The notes below the pieces were generated by a model. It saw nothing but the letters and a program-made list of their open reading frames with translations, was not told where the DNA came from and did not search any database. Source: Streptomyces sp. ISL-43 (GTDB lineage: Bacteria > Actinomycetota > Actinomycetes > Streptomycetales > Streptomycetaceae). Taken from it: 64,000 bases of DNA. The position numbers were made by a program, and so were the translations under genes. The stretch spans positions 388,782-452,781 of the forward strand of contig NZ_JAGGOT010000013.1 in NCBI RefSeq assembly GCF_018614195.1, in the 5' to 3' direction. Within the stretch, counting starts at the first letter, position 1, and each line of letters begins with the position of its first letter. Of the stretch, positions 10,097 through 18,468 are shown piece by piece.

Positions 10097-10204
10097 CTCG
10101 CGTCCGCGGCGGCCTGTGAGGGCCGCGTATTCAGAACGTAGGGCCGCTGCCGCCCCCGGTCAAGCGGCCGGGTGGAGCCTGCGGCCGGCGGATTTCCGGG
10201 GCCG

Positions 10205-10849
10205 TCAGGCCCGGGGGAGTTCGTGACCCTGGGTGACGGAAGTCGTGGTTCCAGCGGTCTCAGCAGTCCCGGAAGACCACTCGTATCCCGTACCGCTCTG
10301 CCGTACCAGGATGTCCGCGAAGGGGCGCGAAGGATCATCCGAGAAGTGCGCGAGCTCCGCGCGCTCCCATCCGTCCCAGAAGTCGGAAAGTTCACGCCCG
10401 TCCCGGTTTCGCCCGCACCCCCAGGACTTCGCGCGCGGCGTCTCCATCCACAACAGCCGCGCCAGCCGCGGGCGCAACGCGCGCCGCCCGGCGCCGACCC
10501 CCTCGACGAGCAGGACCGGAGCCGGCTCCAGCACCCGCTCCGGCCCGAAGTGCCGCAGGGTCCAGTCGTACGGGGCCCAGTGCGCGGGCCGGCCCGCGGC
10601 GAGCGGCTCCAGCACCTGCGCGCGCAGCCGCTCGTCCCAGCCGAAGAGCTCCTCGTGCGTGGCCACGTCGTCCAGGTGCAGTACGGGCGCACCGCCCAGC
10701 GCCTGCGCGAGCAACCCCGCGAAGGTGCTCTTCCCGGACCCGGCATGCCCGTCGATCCCGATCAGCCGCACCGGTCCGAGCGAGGCCGGCAGGCCGGCGA
10801 GCTCGCTCGCGAGCGACTGAAGTGACTGAGGCGACGACTGGGACTCCAC
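10205..10849 (-). CDS. Uridine kinase-like P-loop protein
   Basis: This 214-aa protein has a P-loop at residues 33-42 (GIDGHAGSGKST) and a Walker B-like HLDDVATHEELFGWDERL, followed by LLVEGVGAGRRALRPRLA. The pattern resembles the uridine kinase/phosphoribulokinase superfamily, in which the substrate sits next to the LDD motif. The natural substrate is not evident. The start is GTG at 10849; a TAGGCT box ends exactly 6 nt before it, so the mRNA is probably leaderless. The gene is divergent from the secreted C39 peptidase, with a Pro/Ala-coding-like GC repeat stretch between them. Confidence 0.8.
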   Translation of the reverse strand: MESQSSPQSLQSLASELAGLPASLGPVRLIGIDGHAGSGKSTFAGLLAQALGGAPVLHLDDVATHEELFGWDERLRAQVLEPLAAGRPAHWAPYDWTLRHFGPERVLEPAPVLLVEGVGAGRRALRPRLARLLWMETPRAKSWGCGRNRDGRELSDFWDGWERAELAHFSDDPSRPFADILVRQSGTGYEWSSGTAETAGTTTSVTQGHELPRA

Positions 10850-10855
10850 CGCCCC

Positions 10856-10861
10856 AGCCTA
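10856..10861 (-). promoter_or_regulatory. -10 box of a leaderless gene
   Basis: TAGGCT on the minus strand is followed by 6 nt and then the GTG start of the uridine-kinase-like gene. This places the transcription start at or next to the start codon. Confidence 0.5.
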
Positions 10862-11022
10862 TGGTCCCCGCCGGAGGCCCGGCCCCGGCCCCGGCCCCGC
10901 GTCCCGCCCCCGCGCCCCGGCCCCGCGTCACCCCGACACGTGCCCCCGGCTTCGCCGCCCGGCGGGCGGGAACTGGAAGGGTGGAGCAGTCGACACCGCA
11001 CCGACCCTTGGGGGCCACGCCG

Positions 11023-12456
11023 ATGACCGCAGCCACACCACGCCGGGCCCTGCTGGCCGTAGCCCTCGCGGCCGCCACCGCGGTCACCGTCCCGGGCGGG
11101 AGGGCTTCGGCGGCCGGCCCGGCGCCGAGCGGCCGCCCGAACGCCGGCGCGGGGCCCGAGCCCGCGAGCCCCGCCGACCCGCAGGCCGCGACCACGGCCG
11201 AAGCCGCGGCCGCGGCCACCCGCAAGACCGTGGACAACCGGTTCTGGTACTCCCACGCCCACTGGACCGCCGGCACCCACCAGGGCACCACCGCCATCGC
11301 CGGCGCCCGCCCGGGCCTGGAGATCAAGACCGCGGTCGGCCGCACCGAGTACGCGGACCCGCACACCGCAAAGAAGAGCACCTGGGAGTACGCCGTCTGG
11401 ACCTCCCCCGTGCACGCCTCCACCGTGCCCGCCACGGAGGCCATCGCCTCCTGGAACGCCCGTACCCCGGCCGGCACCTGGATCCAGATCGAACTGCGCG
11501 GCACCTACACCGACGGCACCGCCACGCCCTGGTACGTGATGGGCCGCTGGGCCGCGGGCGACGGGGACATCCGCCGCACCTCCGTGGACGGCCAGACCGA
11601 CGGCAAGTCCACCGTCTGGACCGACGCCCTGGCCGTGGACGCCCCCGCGACCGGGCTGCGGATCAAGGACTGGCGGCTGCGCCTGACCCTGTACCGCAAG
11701 CCCGGCGCCGGGCGCGGACCGACGGTGTGGCTCGCGGGCGCCATGGCCTCGGACGTCCCGGACCGCTTCACCGTCCCCGCCTCCGTACCCTCCGGCACGG
11801 CCCACGAGCTGAAGGTGCCGAGGTACTCGCAGGAGACGCACGCGGGCCAGTACCCCGAGTACGACAACGGCGGCGAGGCCTGGTGCAGCCCCACCTCCTC
11901 ACAGATGATCATCGAGTTCTGGGGCCGCAGGGCCAGCGCCAAGTCCCTGACCTGGGTCAAGAAGGACTACGCCGACCCGCAGGTCTGCCACGCCGCCCGC
12001 TCCACCTACGACGCCGCGTACAAGGGCTGCGGGAACTGGCCGTTCAACGCCGCCTACGCCGCCACCTACCGGCAGCTGGCCGGCATCGTCACCCGGCTCG
12101 GCTCCCTCGCCGACCTGGAGACCCTGGTCCGGGCCGGAGTCCCGGTCATCACCTCGCAGTCCTTCACCGCCGAGGAGCTCACGGGCGCGGGCTACGGCAC
12201 GGCGGGCCACCTGATGACGGTCGTCGGCTTCACCGCGGCCGGCGACGTGATCGCCAACGACCCGCACTCGGCCGACAACCCGGCCGTACGCCGCGTCTAC
12301 CGGCGGCGGCAATTTGAAATCAACTGGCTGCGCACCAAGCGCCGCAACGCCGCGGGCAAGGCCGTCTCCGGCACCGGCGGCATCTGCTACCTCTACGGAC
12401 CGGTCCGCCCGAACGCCGCCCAGATCCTCGCGCTGCGGGCGGTCGGGGTGATGTGA
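11023..12456 (+). CDS. Secreted C39-family cysteine peptidase
   Basis: This 477-aa protein has a Sec-type signal peptide (basic MTAATPRR, hydrophobic LLAVALAAATAVTV, cleavage near ASAAG at about 32). A jelly-roll-like region (about 65-255) is rich in W and beta strands. The C-terminal peptidase_C39_2 domain has the nucleophile in GEAWCSPTSSQ (Cys288), the histidine in GHLMTVVGF (His396) and NDPHSADNPAVRR after it. It probably cleaves extracellular peptides or processes secreted proteins; its target is unknown. The ATG was chosen over an upstream in-frame start because GGGGG lies at Shine-Dalgarno distance and the signal peptide begins there. Confidence 0.87.
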   Translation: MTAATPRRALLAVALAAATAVTVPGGRASAAGPAPSGRPNAGAGPEPASPADPQAATTAEAAAAATRKTVDNRFWYSHAHWTAGTHQGTTAIAGARPGLEIKTAVGRTEYADPHTAKKSTWEYAVWTSPVHASTVPATEAIASWNARTPAGTWIQIELRGTYTDGTATPWYVMGRWAAGDGDIRRTSVDGQTDGKSTVWTDALAVDAPATGLRIKDWRLRLTLYRKPGAGRGPTVWLAGAMASDVPDRFTVPASVPSGTAHELKVPRYSQETHAGQYPEYDNGGEAWCSPTSSQMIIEFWGRRASAKSLTWVKKDYADPQVCHAARSTYDAAYKGCGNWPFNAAYAATYRQLAGIVTRLGSLADLETLVRAGVPVITSQSFTAEELTGAGYGTAGHLMTVVGFTAAGDVIANDPHSADNPAVRRVYRRRQFEINWLRTKRRNAAGKAVSGTGGICYLYGPVRPNAAQILALRAVGVM

Positions 12457-12546
12457 AACTTCCATTGACCCGGATGTATGACAAGCGGACCATAGGGGAA
12501 TAAAGGGCACATAAAGGCTTCACGCTTCAATAGGAGGCGGCCCGCC

Positions 12547-12969
12547 ATGACCACCCACCCCATCGAACACCACCCCGACCTCGCTGAGATGCGCACGCGG
12601 TTCGAGCGCGTGACCAGCACCCCGGCCGCCCAGGCCGTCGAGGCGCTGGCCCTCCTCACGGGCCTGTTCCTGGCAGCATCGCCCTGGATCGTCGGATTCA
12701 GCGTCCTCAGCTCGCTGGCGATCAACAACTTGATCGCCGGCTTGGCTTACTGCCTGTGCATGGGCGGGCTCGGTTCCGCGTACGAGCGCACCCACGCGAT
12801 GGCGTGGACGGCGGTCGGCCTCGGGGCCTGGACGATCGTCGCGCCCTGGGTCATCTCGGGTGAGGTCGACACGACCCGCACCGTGCTGACCAACGTCATC
12901 ACGGGTGCCATCGCCCTCTGCCTCGCCCTGGCCATGGCGGCCATGGCGGGCCGCGAACGCGCCACCTGA
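12547..12969 (+). CDS. SPW-repeat membrane protein
   Basis: This 140-aa protein has four hydrophobic helices arranged as two copies of the SPW unit. The first contains AASPWIVGF (about 42-50) and the second IVAPWVISGE (about 98-107). SPW proteins are short membrane proteins of unknown function, often found near vitamin or lipid genes. The ATG has a strong AGGAGG 8-13 nt upstream. It is a single gene that converges on 13037-13954 across a hairpin. Confidence 0.88.
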   Translation: MTTHPIEHHPDLAEMRTRFERVTSTPAAQAVEALALLTGLFLAASPWIVGFSVLSSLAINNLIAGLAYCLCMGGLGSAYERTHAMAWTAVGLGAWTIVAPWVISGEVDTTRTVLTNVITGAIALCLALAMAAMAGRERAT

Positions 12970-12994
12970 TCCGCCGCACGCTCCGCACTCCCCG

Positions 12995-13027
12995 CGCCCC
13001 CGGCTTCCCGCTCCACCGCCGGGGGCG
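12995..13027. terminator. Bidirectional terminator
   Basis: A 10-bp stem (CGCCCCCGGC / GCCGGGGGCG) with a 13-nt loop separates the convergent SPW gene and minus-strand membrane gene. Confidence 0.65.
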
Positions 13028-13036
13028 TGAGGTTCG

Positions 13037-13954
13037 TCACCCAGGTGGGCTGGTTCTTCTAGCCTCCGGGTCCGGCTCCGGCTCGACCCGCCAGTGCCGG
13101 TCCGGCACCCCCACCAGCGCGTACAGCCTCCGCACGGGTGAGCGCCCGGGCGCCAGCACCACCCCGGCCAGCGCCGCGAACACCCCCGCGCCCGGCCACC
13201 AGCCCAGCAGCCGTACGAGGACGCTCGCACCCAGCGCCCCCGCGAACGGCAGCAGGTAGACCCCCGCTCCGGCGATCGCCACCGCGATCACCCGGGGGAC
13301 CTTCAGGTCGGCCGCCGCCCCCGGCAGCCGCCAGCCCTCCACCAGCCAGCCGATCTCCGCCAGCAGCATCGTGCCGATCACGGCCGTGCCGAAGACCAGC
13401 AGGGCCAGGAAAGTCCCCGTGGTCGCGAAGGCGAGGCAGTGGTTGAGGGCCGAGTCCCCGGCCGCGCCGGTCGCGGACCATCCGGCGAAGGCCCGCGGAT
13501 CGGCGCTGAGCAGCCGCTGGTACCCCGTGCCGTCCCACCCGTGGATCAGGGTGAAGAACAGCAGGAAGTACCCGGCCACCGCCTGGAGGTACCCCCAGTA
13601 CCCGGCCCCGACCAGGACGAACAGCCGCGCCGCCAGGAAGCCGAGCAGCGCGCCGACGACCGGCGAGGCCGCCTGGAAGAGCGCGAAGCCGGCCCACACC
13701 CCGTCGTGGCCGCGCGCCGCGTGCATGGTCGACCAGGCCGGGTTCTGCCACAGCAGGTACACCCCGGTCGGGGCCGGCAGCAGCGCCGCGTAGAGCAGGG
13801 TCAGGGCCAGGTACGGATTGGCCGCGCGGCTCCTCGTGCGGACCCCCTCGCCCCGGACCGACCGCTCCCACCACTGCAACTGGCGCCCGGCGGCCACCGC
13901 GAAGGTGGCACCGACCCCGTACGCCCACAGCGGCGCGGCCTGCACCGGGATCAC
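13037..13954 (-). CDS. Multi-spanning membrane protein of unknown function
   Basis: This 305-aa protein has about seven predicted transmembrane segments, a periplasmic-looking stretch between (GWDGTGYQRLLSADPRAFAGW) and a short charged tail. I do not recognise a catalytic motif. The GTG start overlaps the stop of the DUF6114 gene (GTGA), so it is the third gene of the DUF6230-DUF6114 operon and probably works with those two at the membrane. Confidence 0.75.
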   Translation of the reverse strand: MIPVQAAPLWAYGVGATFAVAAGRQLQWWERSVRGEGVRTRSRAANPYLALTLLYAALLPAPTGVYLLWQNPAWSTMHAARGHDGVWAGFALFQAASPVVGALLGFLAARLFVLVGAGYWGYLQAVAGYFLLFFTLIHGWDGTGYQRLLSADPRAFAGWSATGAAGDSALNHCLAFATTGTFLALLVFGTAVIGTMLLAEIGWLVEGWRLPGAAADLKVPRVIAVAIAGAGVYLLPFAGALGASVLVRLLGWWPGAGVFAALAGVVLAPGRSPVRRLYALVGVPDRHWRVEPEPDPEARRTSPPG

Positions 13955-14910
13955 GAGGCGTCCAGCCGTAGGCCGTCGGTCTCGATCACGTCGGAGGTGA
14001 CGAGCGCCTGCTCCGCCGAGACCCGGGTCATGAAGACGAACGGCGGGATGACCGGGGGAGCGGGCAGCCCGTCCGGGCTGAAGGTGACGCACAGCAGCCC
14101 TTCGATGCACCCGCTGAACTTCGTCAGGTACAAGGTCACGTCTCCGCGCAGGTCGAGCGTCCTGGCGGCAAGCCCGTACTCGTCGTGGCCGTCGCGGGTG
14201 CGCAGCCGGTAGTCGGTCAGCGTGGCCGCGCGCATCCGCAGCACCAGTACCTTCAGTGGGCCGTCCGCCGTGGGCACGTGGGTGACGCCCGCGAAGGTGA
14301 AGCCCTGGGGTGCGAAGAGCGAGGTGGTCACGGTCGGGGGAGTGCGCGCGGCCATCGGCGCCGCCGGGGCCGCCGCCTTCGCCCCGGCCGCCCGCGCCTC
14401 GGGGGCGCCCGCCCCCGCCACCAGCGAGATGAGCAGCACCACCGGCAGCGCGGCGGCCAGCGTGCGCGGCCCGCTGCCGTCCAGGCTGGGGACGTACGGG
14501 CCCTCGTCCTCGGCCTCCGGATCGGGCAGCGGGGTCCAGCCGAAGGCCAGCGCGCTGCCCGCGATGCCGAGCAGCATCCCGAGGAGGAAGCCGCCGAGGT
14601 TGGTCGCCACGAAGGACAGCACCGAGAGCAGCAGCGCGTGGACGGAGACGTAGGCCCGGGCCTGCGGCAGCAGCCACAGGAACAGGCCCGCCGCGATCAG
14701 CGCGGCCCCGATCCCGATCGCGGCGATCCCGCCGAGGCCCAGGCTGACCAGCACGGTGAGCGGGGAGAGCGGGACCAGCAGGAGCTCGGTCCCGCCCAGG
14801 ATCACCAACAGCCCGCCCCAGAAGGGGCGGGTACGGCGCCAGGCGCGCAGCCGCCGCCGGGGGCCGGGCAGCGGGAGCCGCCGCTCCAGCCACCCGCCGC
14901 CCGGCCCCAC
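13951..14910 (-). CDS. DUF6114 membrane protein
   Basis: This 319-aa protein has an N-terminal cluster of four hydrophobic helices (about 20-125), an acidic linker (PDPEAEDEG), a further helix (about 145-165) and a C-terminal extracytoplasmic-looking beta-rich domain (from about 185). The first half fits the actinomycete DUF6114 family, which habitually follows DUF6230. The C-terminal extension (VTTSLFAPQGFTFAGVTHV onward) is longer than I expect for the family. The start is GTG, 15 nt after the DUF6230 stop, with only a weak ribosome site, so translation is probably coupled. Function unknown. Confidence 0.72.
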   Translation of the reverse strand: MGPGGGWLERRLPLPGPRRRLRAWRRTRPFWGGLLVILGGTELLLVPLSPLTVLVSLGLGGIAAIGIGAALIAAGLFLWLLPQARAYVSVHALLLSVLSFVATNLGGFLLGMLLGIAGSALAFGWTPLPDPEAEDEGPYVPSLDGSGPRTLAAALPVVLLISLVAGAGAPEARAAGAKAAAPAAPMAARTPPTVTTSLFAPQGFTFAGVTHVPTADGPLKVLVLRMRAATLTDYRLRTRDGHDEYGLAARTLDLRGDVTLYLTKFSGCIEGLLCVTFSPDGLPAPPVIPPFVFMTRVSAEQALVTSDVIETDGLRLDAS

Positions 14911-14924
14911 GGGCCCGCGGGGCC

Positions 14925-15542
14925 CTAGAAGCACTTCGTGCCGTCCAGGCTGACGTTCAGCTTCAGGCCCTTGAGGTGGAAGTTGCCGCCGGTCGCCGAC
15001 CAGGCGTGCGACTTCACGTCCAAGACCTCGATGTTCCCGGCCTGGAGGCCGAACTTGCCGGCCTCGCCCGTCACCCCGGCGACCTGGTCCAGGGTGGAGG
15101 CGTCGCGGCCGATCTGGGCAGTCCCGAAGACGGCGTCGCCGGCCAGGTCCTCGCCGTCGATGACGAGATTGCTGGCGGTGACCTGACCGGCCTGGCCGCC
15201 GGCGGTCAGCTTGAAGACCACCTTGCCCACCGGGGTCTCCACCTCGGCGGCCTGGCAGATGTCCGCGAGGGTGGCCTCGCCGATGCCGAGCAGCGCGACC
15301 GGGTGCCCCTTGCCGTCGACGGAGCGGTCCGTCTGTACGTAGGAGGCCAGGCCCTTGCTGCTCAGTTTGGAGGAGGAGACCTGGAAGCTGGTCCCCGAGA
15401 CTGCGAAGGAGGCGGCGAGCGCGCCCTGTGCCATGACCATCGCCATCGCCCCGACCGCGACGACCGCGGGCATCGCGACGGCGGCCGTCCTCTTCCAGTC
15501 GACCCGGCCCTCGGCCGGTGTTCTCGTCTTTCCGTTGCCCAT
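14925..15542 (-). CDS. DUF6230 exported protein
   Basis: This 205-aa protein has a positively charged N-terminus and a hydrophobic helix (about 22-43, AVAMPAVVAVGAMAMVMAQG). That helix ends in ALA-ASF, a plausible signal-peptidase site. The rest is a beta-rich domain with SFAVSGTSFQVSSSKL and a terminal LNVSLDGTKCF, characteristic of DUF6230, an actinomycete family of unknown function that always seems to accompany DUF6114. GGGAGGA is well placed before the ATG. It is divergent from the TetR gene, which is the obvious candidate regulator. Confidence 0.82.
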   Translation of the reverse strand: MGNGKTRTPAEGRVDWKRTAAVAMPAVVAVGAMAMVMAQGALAASFAVSGTSFQVSSSKLSSKGLASYVQTDRSVDGKGHPVALLGIGEATLADICQAAEVETPVGKVVFKLTAGGQAGQVTASNLVIDGEDLAGDAVFGTAQIGRDASTLDQVAGVTGEAGKFGLQAGNIEVLDVKSHAWSATGGNFHLKGLKLNVSLDGTKCF

Positions 15543-15652
15543 GATGTGTTCCTCCCGTACGTCGTCCGGTGCGCAGGGGGAGTGCAAGGGGGAGTGCGCG
15601 CAGGTCTGCCATACTTCGGGCATCCTGTGGCAGTTCGAGGCTAGGGCTGAAT

Positions 15653-16402
15653 TTGAATAATAGTCAACAGCGCGGAACGACCGGGCGTTCGCAGGTTCGG
15701 CGGGCCGAACTGATAGCGATCGGGCGCAAGTTGTTCGCCGACACCTCGTACGACGCGCTCTCGATGGACGACATCGCCAAGCACGCCGGAGTCGCCAAGG
15801 GGCTCATCTACTACTACTTCAAGAGCAAGCGCGGCTATTACCTGGCCATCGTCGAGGACTCGGTGGCCGAGCTCGTCACCCGCGCCGCCGCCGACGCCGA
15901 GATGCCCGCCGCCGAGCGCGTGCGCACCACCATCGACGGCTACCTGTACTACGCCGAGCACCACCAGGCCGCCTACCGCACCATCGTCACCGGCGGCGTC
16001 GGCTCCGACTCCGAGGTCCTCGCCATCCGCGACGCGGTGCGCGAGGAGCTCGTCGCGACCATCGCCGAAGGCGCGTACGGCCACCGCTCCGTCCCGCCGC
16101 TGGCCCGGCTGGCGCTGGTCGGCTGGCTGTCGGGCGTCGAGGGCAGCACGCTCGAGTGGATCGGCTCGCCCGAGGCCCCGGAGGCCGGGGCGGCGGGCGC
16201 GCGTGGCACGGAGATCGCGGGCGGCACGGTGATCGCGGGCGGGGCGTCAGGAGCCCCCGGCCGCCCCGGCCGGGACGAGGTCGGAGCCCTGCTGGTGCGC
16301 ACGCTGCGCGCGACACTGACGGTGATCGGGGAGTTCGTCCCCGAGTGCCCGGCCCCGCCCCTGCCCGAGGACGATCTCCTGCCCGTGACGGGAAGCCCCT
16401 GA
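15653..16402 (+). CDS. TetR/AcrR-family regulator
   Basis: This regulator (249 aa from TTG at 15653) has a classic N-terminal helix-turn-helix (RAELIAIGRKLFADTSYDALS, MDDIAKHAGVAKGLIYYYFKSKRGYYLAIV, about 17-65) followed by an all-helical ligand domain. An unusual Gly/Ala-rich insertion with the near-repeat GTEIAGGTVIAGG sits at about 183-203, between the last two helices. I prefer the TTG because upstream starts would extend into the divergent DUF6230 promoter. The sequence TTGA-N7-TCAA at the start itself could be an autoregulatory half-dyad. The likely target is the divergent DUF6230-DUF6114 operon. The ligand is unknown. Confidence 0.8.
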   Translation: MNNSQQRGTTGRSQVRRAELIAIGRKLFADTSYDALSMDDIAKHAGVAKGLIYYYFKSKRGYYLAIVEDSVAELVTRAAADAEMPAAERVRTTIDGYLYYAEHHQAAYRTIVTGGVGSDSEVLAIRDAVREELVATIAEGAYGHRSVPPLARLALVGWLSGVEGSTLEWIGSPEAPEAGAAGARGTEIAGGTVIAGGASGAPGRPGRDEVGALLVRTLRATLTVIGEFVPECPAPPLPEDDLLPVTGSP

Positions 16403-16546
16403 TCGGGCATACTCAACCGCCGCAGCCCCTTGAACTGGTCCTTCCCGCGATCCGGGACGGCACCATCGGCTGTGAGCCCCGAGACCCGGCGTCGCGTACC
16501 ACCCTCACGCGCCGCCCCGTGCTTGACGAGTGAGGAGAGCGCCGCC

Positions 16547-17719
16547 ATGACCGACCGCGCGCAGCAGCCGGTGGAACGTCAGCTGCCCACCGAGGAGTCC
16601 CGCGACCTGCTCGCACTCGTACGCGAGATCGCGCAGCGGGAGATCCGCCCCCGAGCCGCCGAGGAGGAGGACACCGGCCGCTTCCCCCGGGAGGTCTTCG
16701 GTCTGCTCTCCGAGTCCGGGCTGCTCGGCCTCCCCTACGCCGGTGAGTTCGGCGGCGGCGACCAGCCCTACGAGGTCTACCTCCAGGTGCTGGAGGAGCT
16801 GGCCGCGGCCCGCCTGACCGTCGGACTCGGCGTCAGCGTGCACTCGCTGGCCTGCCACGGCCTGGCCGGCTACGGAACCAAGGAGCAGCAGGCCGCCCAC
16901 CTGCCCGCGATGCTCGGCGGCGGCCTGCTCGGCGCGTACTGCCTCTCCGAGCCGGGCGCCGGCTCGGACGCGGCCTCGCTGACCACCAAGGCGGTCCGCG
17001 ACGGCGACGACTGGATCATCGACGGCACCAAGGCGTGGATCACCCACGGCGGGGTCGCCGACTTCTACACCGTCCTGGCCCGCACGGGCGTGGACGGCCC
17101 GAAGGGCATCACGGCCTTCCTGGTGCCCGGCGACGCGGCGGGGCTGACCGCCGCCGTTCCCGAGAAGAAGATGGGCATGAAGGGCTCGCCCACCGCCCAG
17201 CTGCACTTCGACGGCGTACGGGTCCCCGACACGCGCCGCATCGGCGAGGAGGGCCAGGGCTTCACCATCGCCCTGGCCGCCCTGGACGCCGGCCGCCTCG
17301 GTATCGCCGCCTGCGCGATCGGCGTGGCCCAGGCCGCCCTGGACGAGGCCCTGGTCTACGCCCTGGACCGCAAGCAGTTCGGCCACCCCATCGCGGACTT
17401 CCAGGGCCTGCGGTTCATGCTGGCCGACATGGCGACGAAGATCGAGGCGGGCCGCGCGCTGTACCTGGCGGCGGCACGGCTGCGGGACGCGGGCAAGCCC
17501 TTCTCCCGGCAGGCGGCGATGGCCAAGCTGTTCTGCACCGACGCGGCGATGGCCGTCACCACCGACGCGGTGCAGGTGCTGGGCGGCTACGGCTACACGG
17601 CGGACTTCCCGGTCGAGCGGCTGATGCGCGAGGCGAAGGTCCTCCAGATCGTGGAGGGCACGAACCAGATCCAGCGCATGGTGATCGCCCGCCACCTGGC
17701 GGGCCCCGAGTCCCGCTAG
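16547..17719 (+). CDS. Acyl-CoA dehydrogenase
   Basis: This 390-aa FAD enzyme oxidises an acyl-CoA to the trans-2-enoyl-CoA. The N-terminal helical domain is followed by the beta domain with AYCLSEPGAGSDAASL and WITHGG, which contact FAD, and the C-terminal helices with RKQFGHPIADFQGLRF and QVLGGYGYTADFPVERL. The probable catalytic base is Glu370 in QIVEGTNQIQR. Chain length is not predictable. The ATG has GAGGAGAG 8 nt upstream; in-frame extension upstream lacks coding character. Confidence 0.94.
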   Translation: MTDRAQQPVERQLPTEESRDLLALVREIAQREIRPRAAEEEDTGRFPREVFGLLSESGLLGLPYAGEFGGGDQPYEVYLQVLEELAAARLTVGLGVSVHSLACHGLAGYGTKEQQAAHLPAMLGGGLLGAYCLSEPGAGSDAASLTTKAVRDGDDWIIDGTKAWITHGGVADFYTVLARTGVDGPKGITAFLVPGDAAGLTAAVPEKKMGMKGSPTAQLHFDGVRVPDTRRIGEEGQGFTIALAALDAGRLGIAACAIGVAQAALDEALVYALDRKQFGHPIADFQGLRFMLADMATKIEAGRALYLAAARLRDAGKPFSRQAAMAKLFCTDAAMAVTTDAVQVLGGYGYTADFPVERLMREAKVLQIVEGTNQIQRMVIARHLAGPESR

Positions 17720-17902
17720 CTCTGTGACCGGCAAGGTTCACCGGGTCGCGCCGCGGGCCGCCCGCCCGCCCCTGACCGACGCCGGGCCGGACGGGCTGTT
17801 CGCCGCGTACGGGCCCGGCCACCGGGACGCGTCCTTCGGGCGACTTCCACGCCCGGTGCGGTTCGCGCCCGGCGGCGGCGGGCCTGCTCGTGCTCCGAGC
17901 GG

Positions 17903-18127
17903 TCAGCCGCCGAAGAGGGGGCCGCTCGGCCAGATGGGCGAGGAGGCGATCTTGGACCACTCGGGATCGCGCCGCCCGGGCACGGTCCGGCCGTCTTCGG
18001 CCCAGCGGGTGAGCAGCGCACTGTAGATGGGCGGGTCGGCGGTGAGCTGAACCGATTCTTCGTGCCCTGCCGCCGGTGCCCGCCGGCGGCGTCCCACCCT
18101 CGGCGCGGAAGTCTCCATCGTGGTCAT
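17903..18127 (-). CDS. Small conserved hypothetical protein (74 aa)
   Basis: A short minus-strand ORF runs from MTTMETSAPRVGRRRRAPAA to WPSGPLFGG. The middle part, VQLTADPPIYSALLTRWAEDGRT followed by GRRDPEWSKIASSPIW, looks like a real folded protein and is familiar from Streptomyces genomes, although I cannot name its function. The ATG at 18127 or 18118 could start it. No signal peptide or metal motif is visible. It lies alone between the acyl-CoA dehydrogenase and the GC-repeat stretch. Confidence 0.6.
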   Translation of the reverse strand: MTTMETSAPRVGRRRRAPAAGHEESVQLTADPPIYSALLTRWAEDGRTVPGRRDPEWSKIASSPIWPSGPLFGG

Positions 18128-18222
18128 GCCGGGCCAACGCGCCACCGGACCCACGGGTAACCCCGCCCATCCGTTCGACCGTTCAGCAGCCGCCCGGCCC
18201 GGCGCCCCGGGCAGCCGCCCCG

Positions 18223-18300
18223 CGCCGCCGCCTCCTGCCGCCGCCTCCTGCCGCCGCCCCGCCCCGCGCCGCCGCCTCCTGCCGCCGCCCTGTGCCGCCG
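18223..18300. repeat. Low-complexity CCGCCGCCTCCTG repeats
   Basis: Four imperfect copies of a CCGCCGCCTCCTG-like unit alternate with CCCCGCGCC. The stretch lies in a 341-nt non-coding gap (18128-18468) that otherwise contains only a short dyad near its right end. Its function is unknown, and replication-slippage variation is likely. Confidence 0.6.
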
Positions 18301-18406
18301 CGCCGGGGCACCGCCCCGGGTAGCCGCCCCGCCGCCCGCTCCCACTCGTGTCGCACGACGTGTCGCTCTGACAGTCCGTGCCACAACTCTGGCCCCCGCC
18401 CGGCAA

Positions 18407-18421
18407 TCTGACGTACCGTCA
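18407..18421. promoter_or_regulatory. TetR-type operator candidate
   Basis: TCTGACGTACCGTCA contains the perfect 13-bp dyad TGACG-TAC-CGTCA. It lies 48 bp before the start at 18469. The half-site resembles that of the 17-bp dyad at 51960, upstream of the thiolase/OB-fold operon. Confidence 0.5.
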
Positions 18422-18468
18422 TTTCCGCCCGAGGTGCCGTCCCGCGCACCCGTCCCCGGAGGTTCGCC

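Noticed and set aside
10822..11022. In-frame upstream extension of the C39 peptidase
   Set aside because: It is Pro/Ala low complexity that overlaps the divergent kinase-like gene. The signal peptide and ribosome site begin at 11023.
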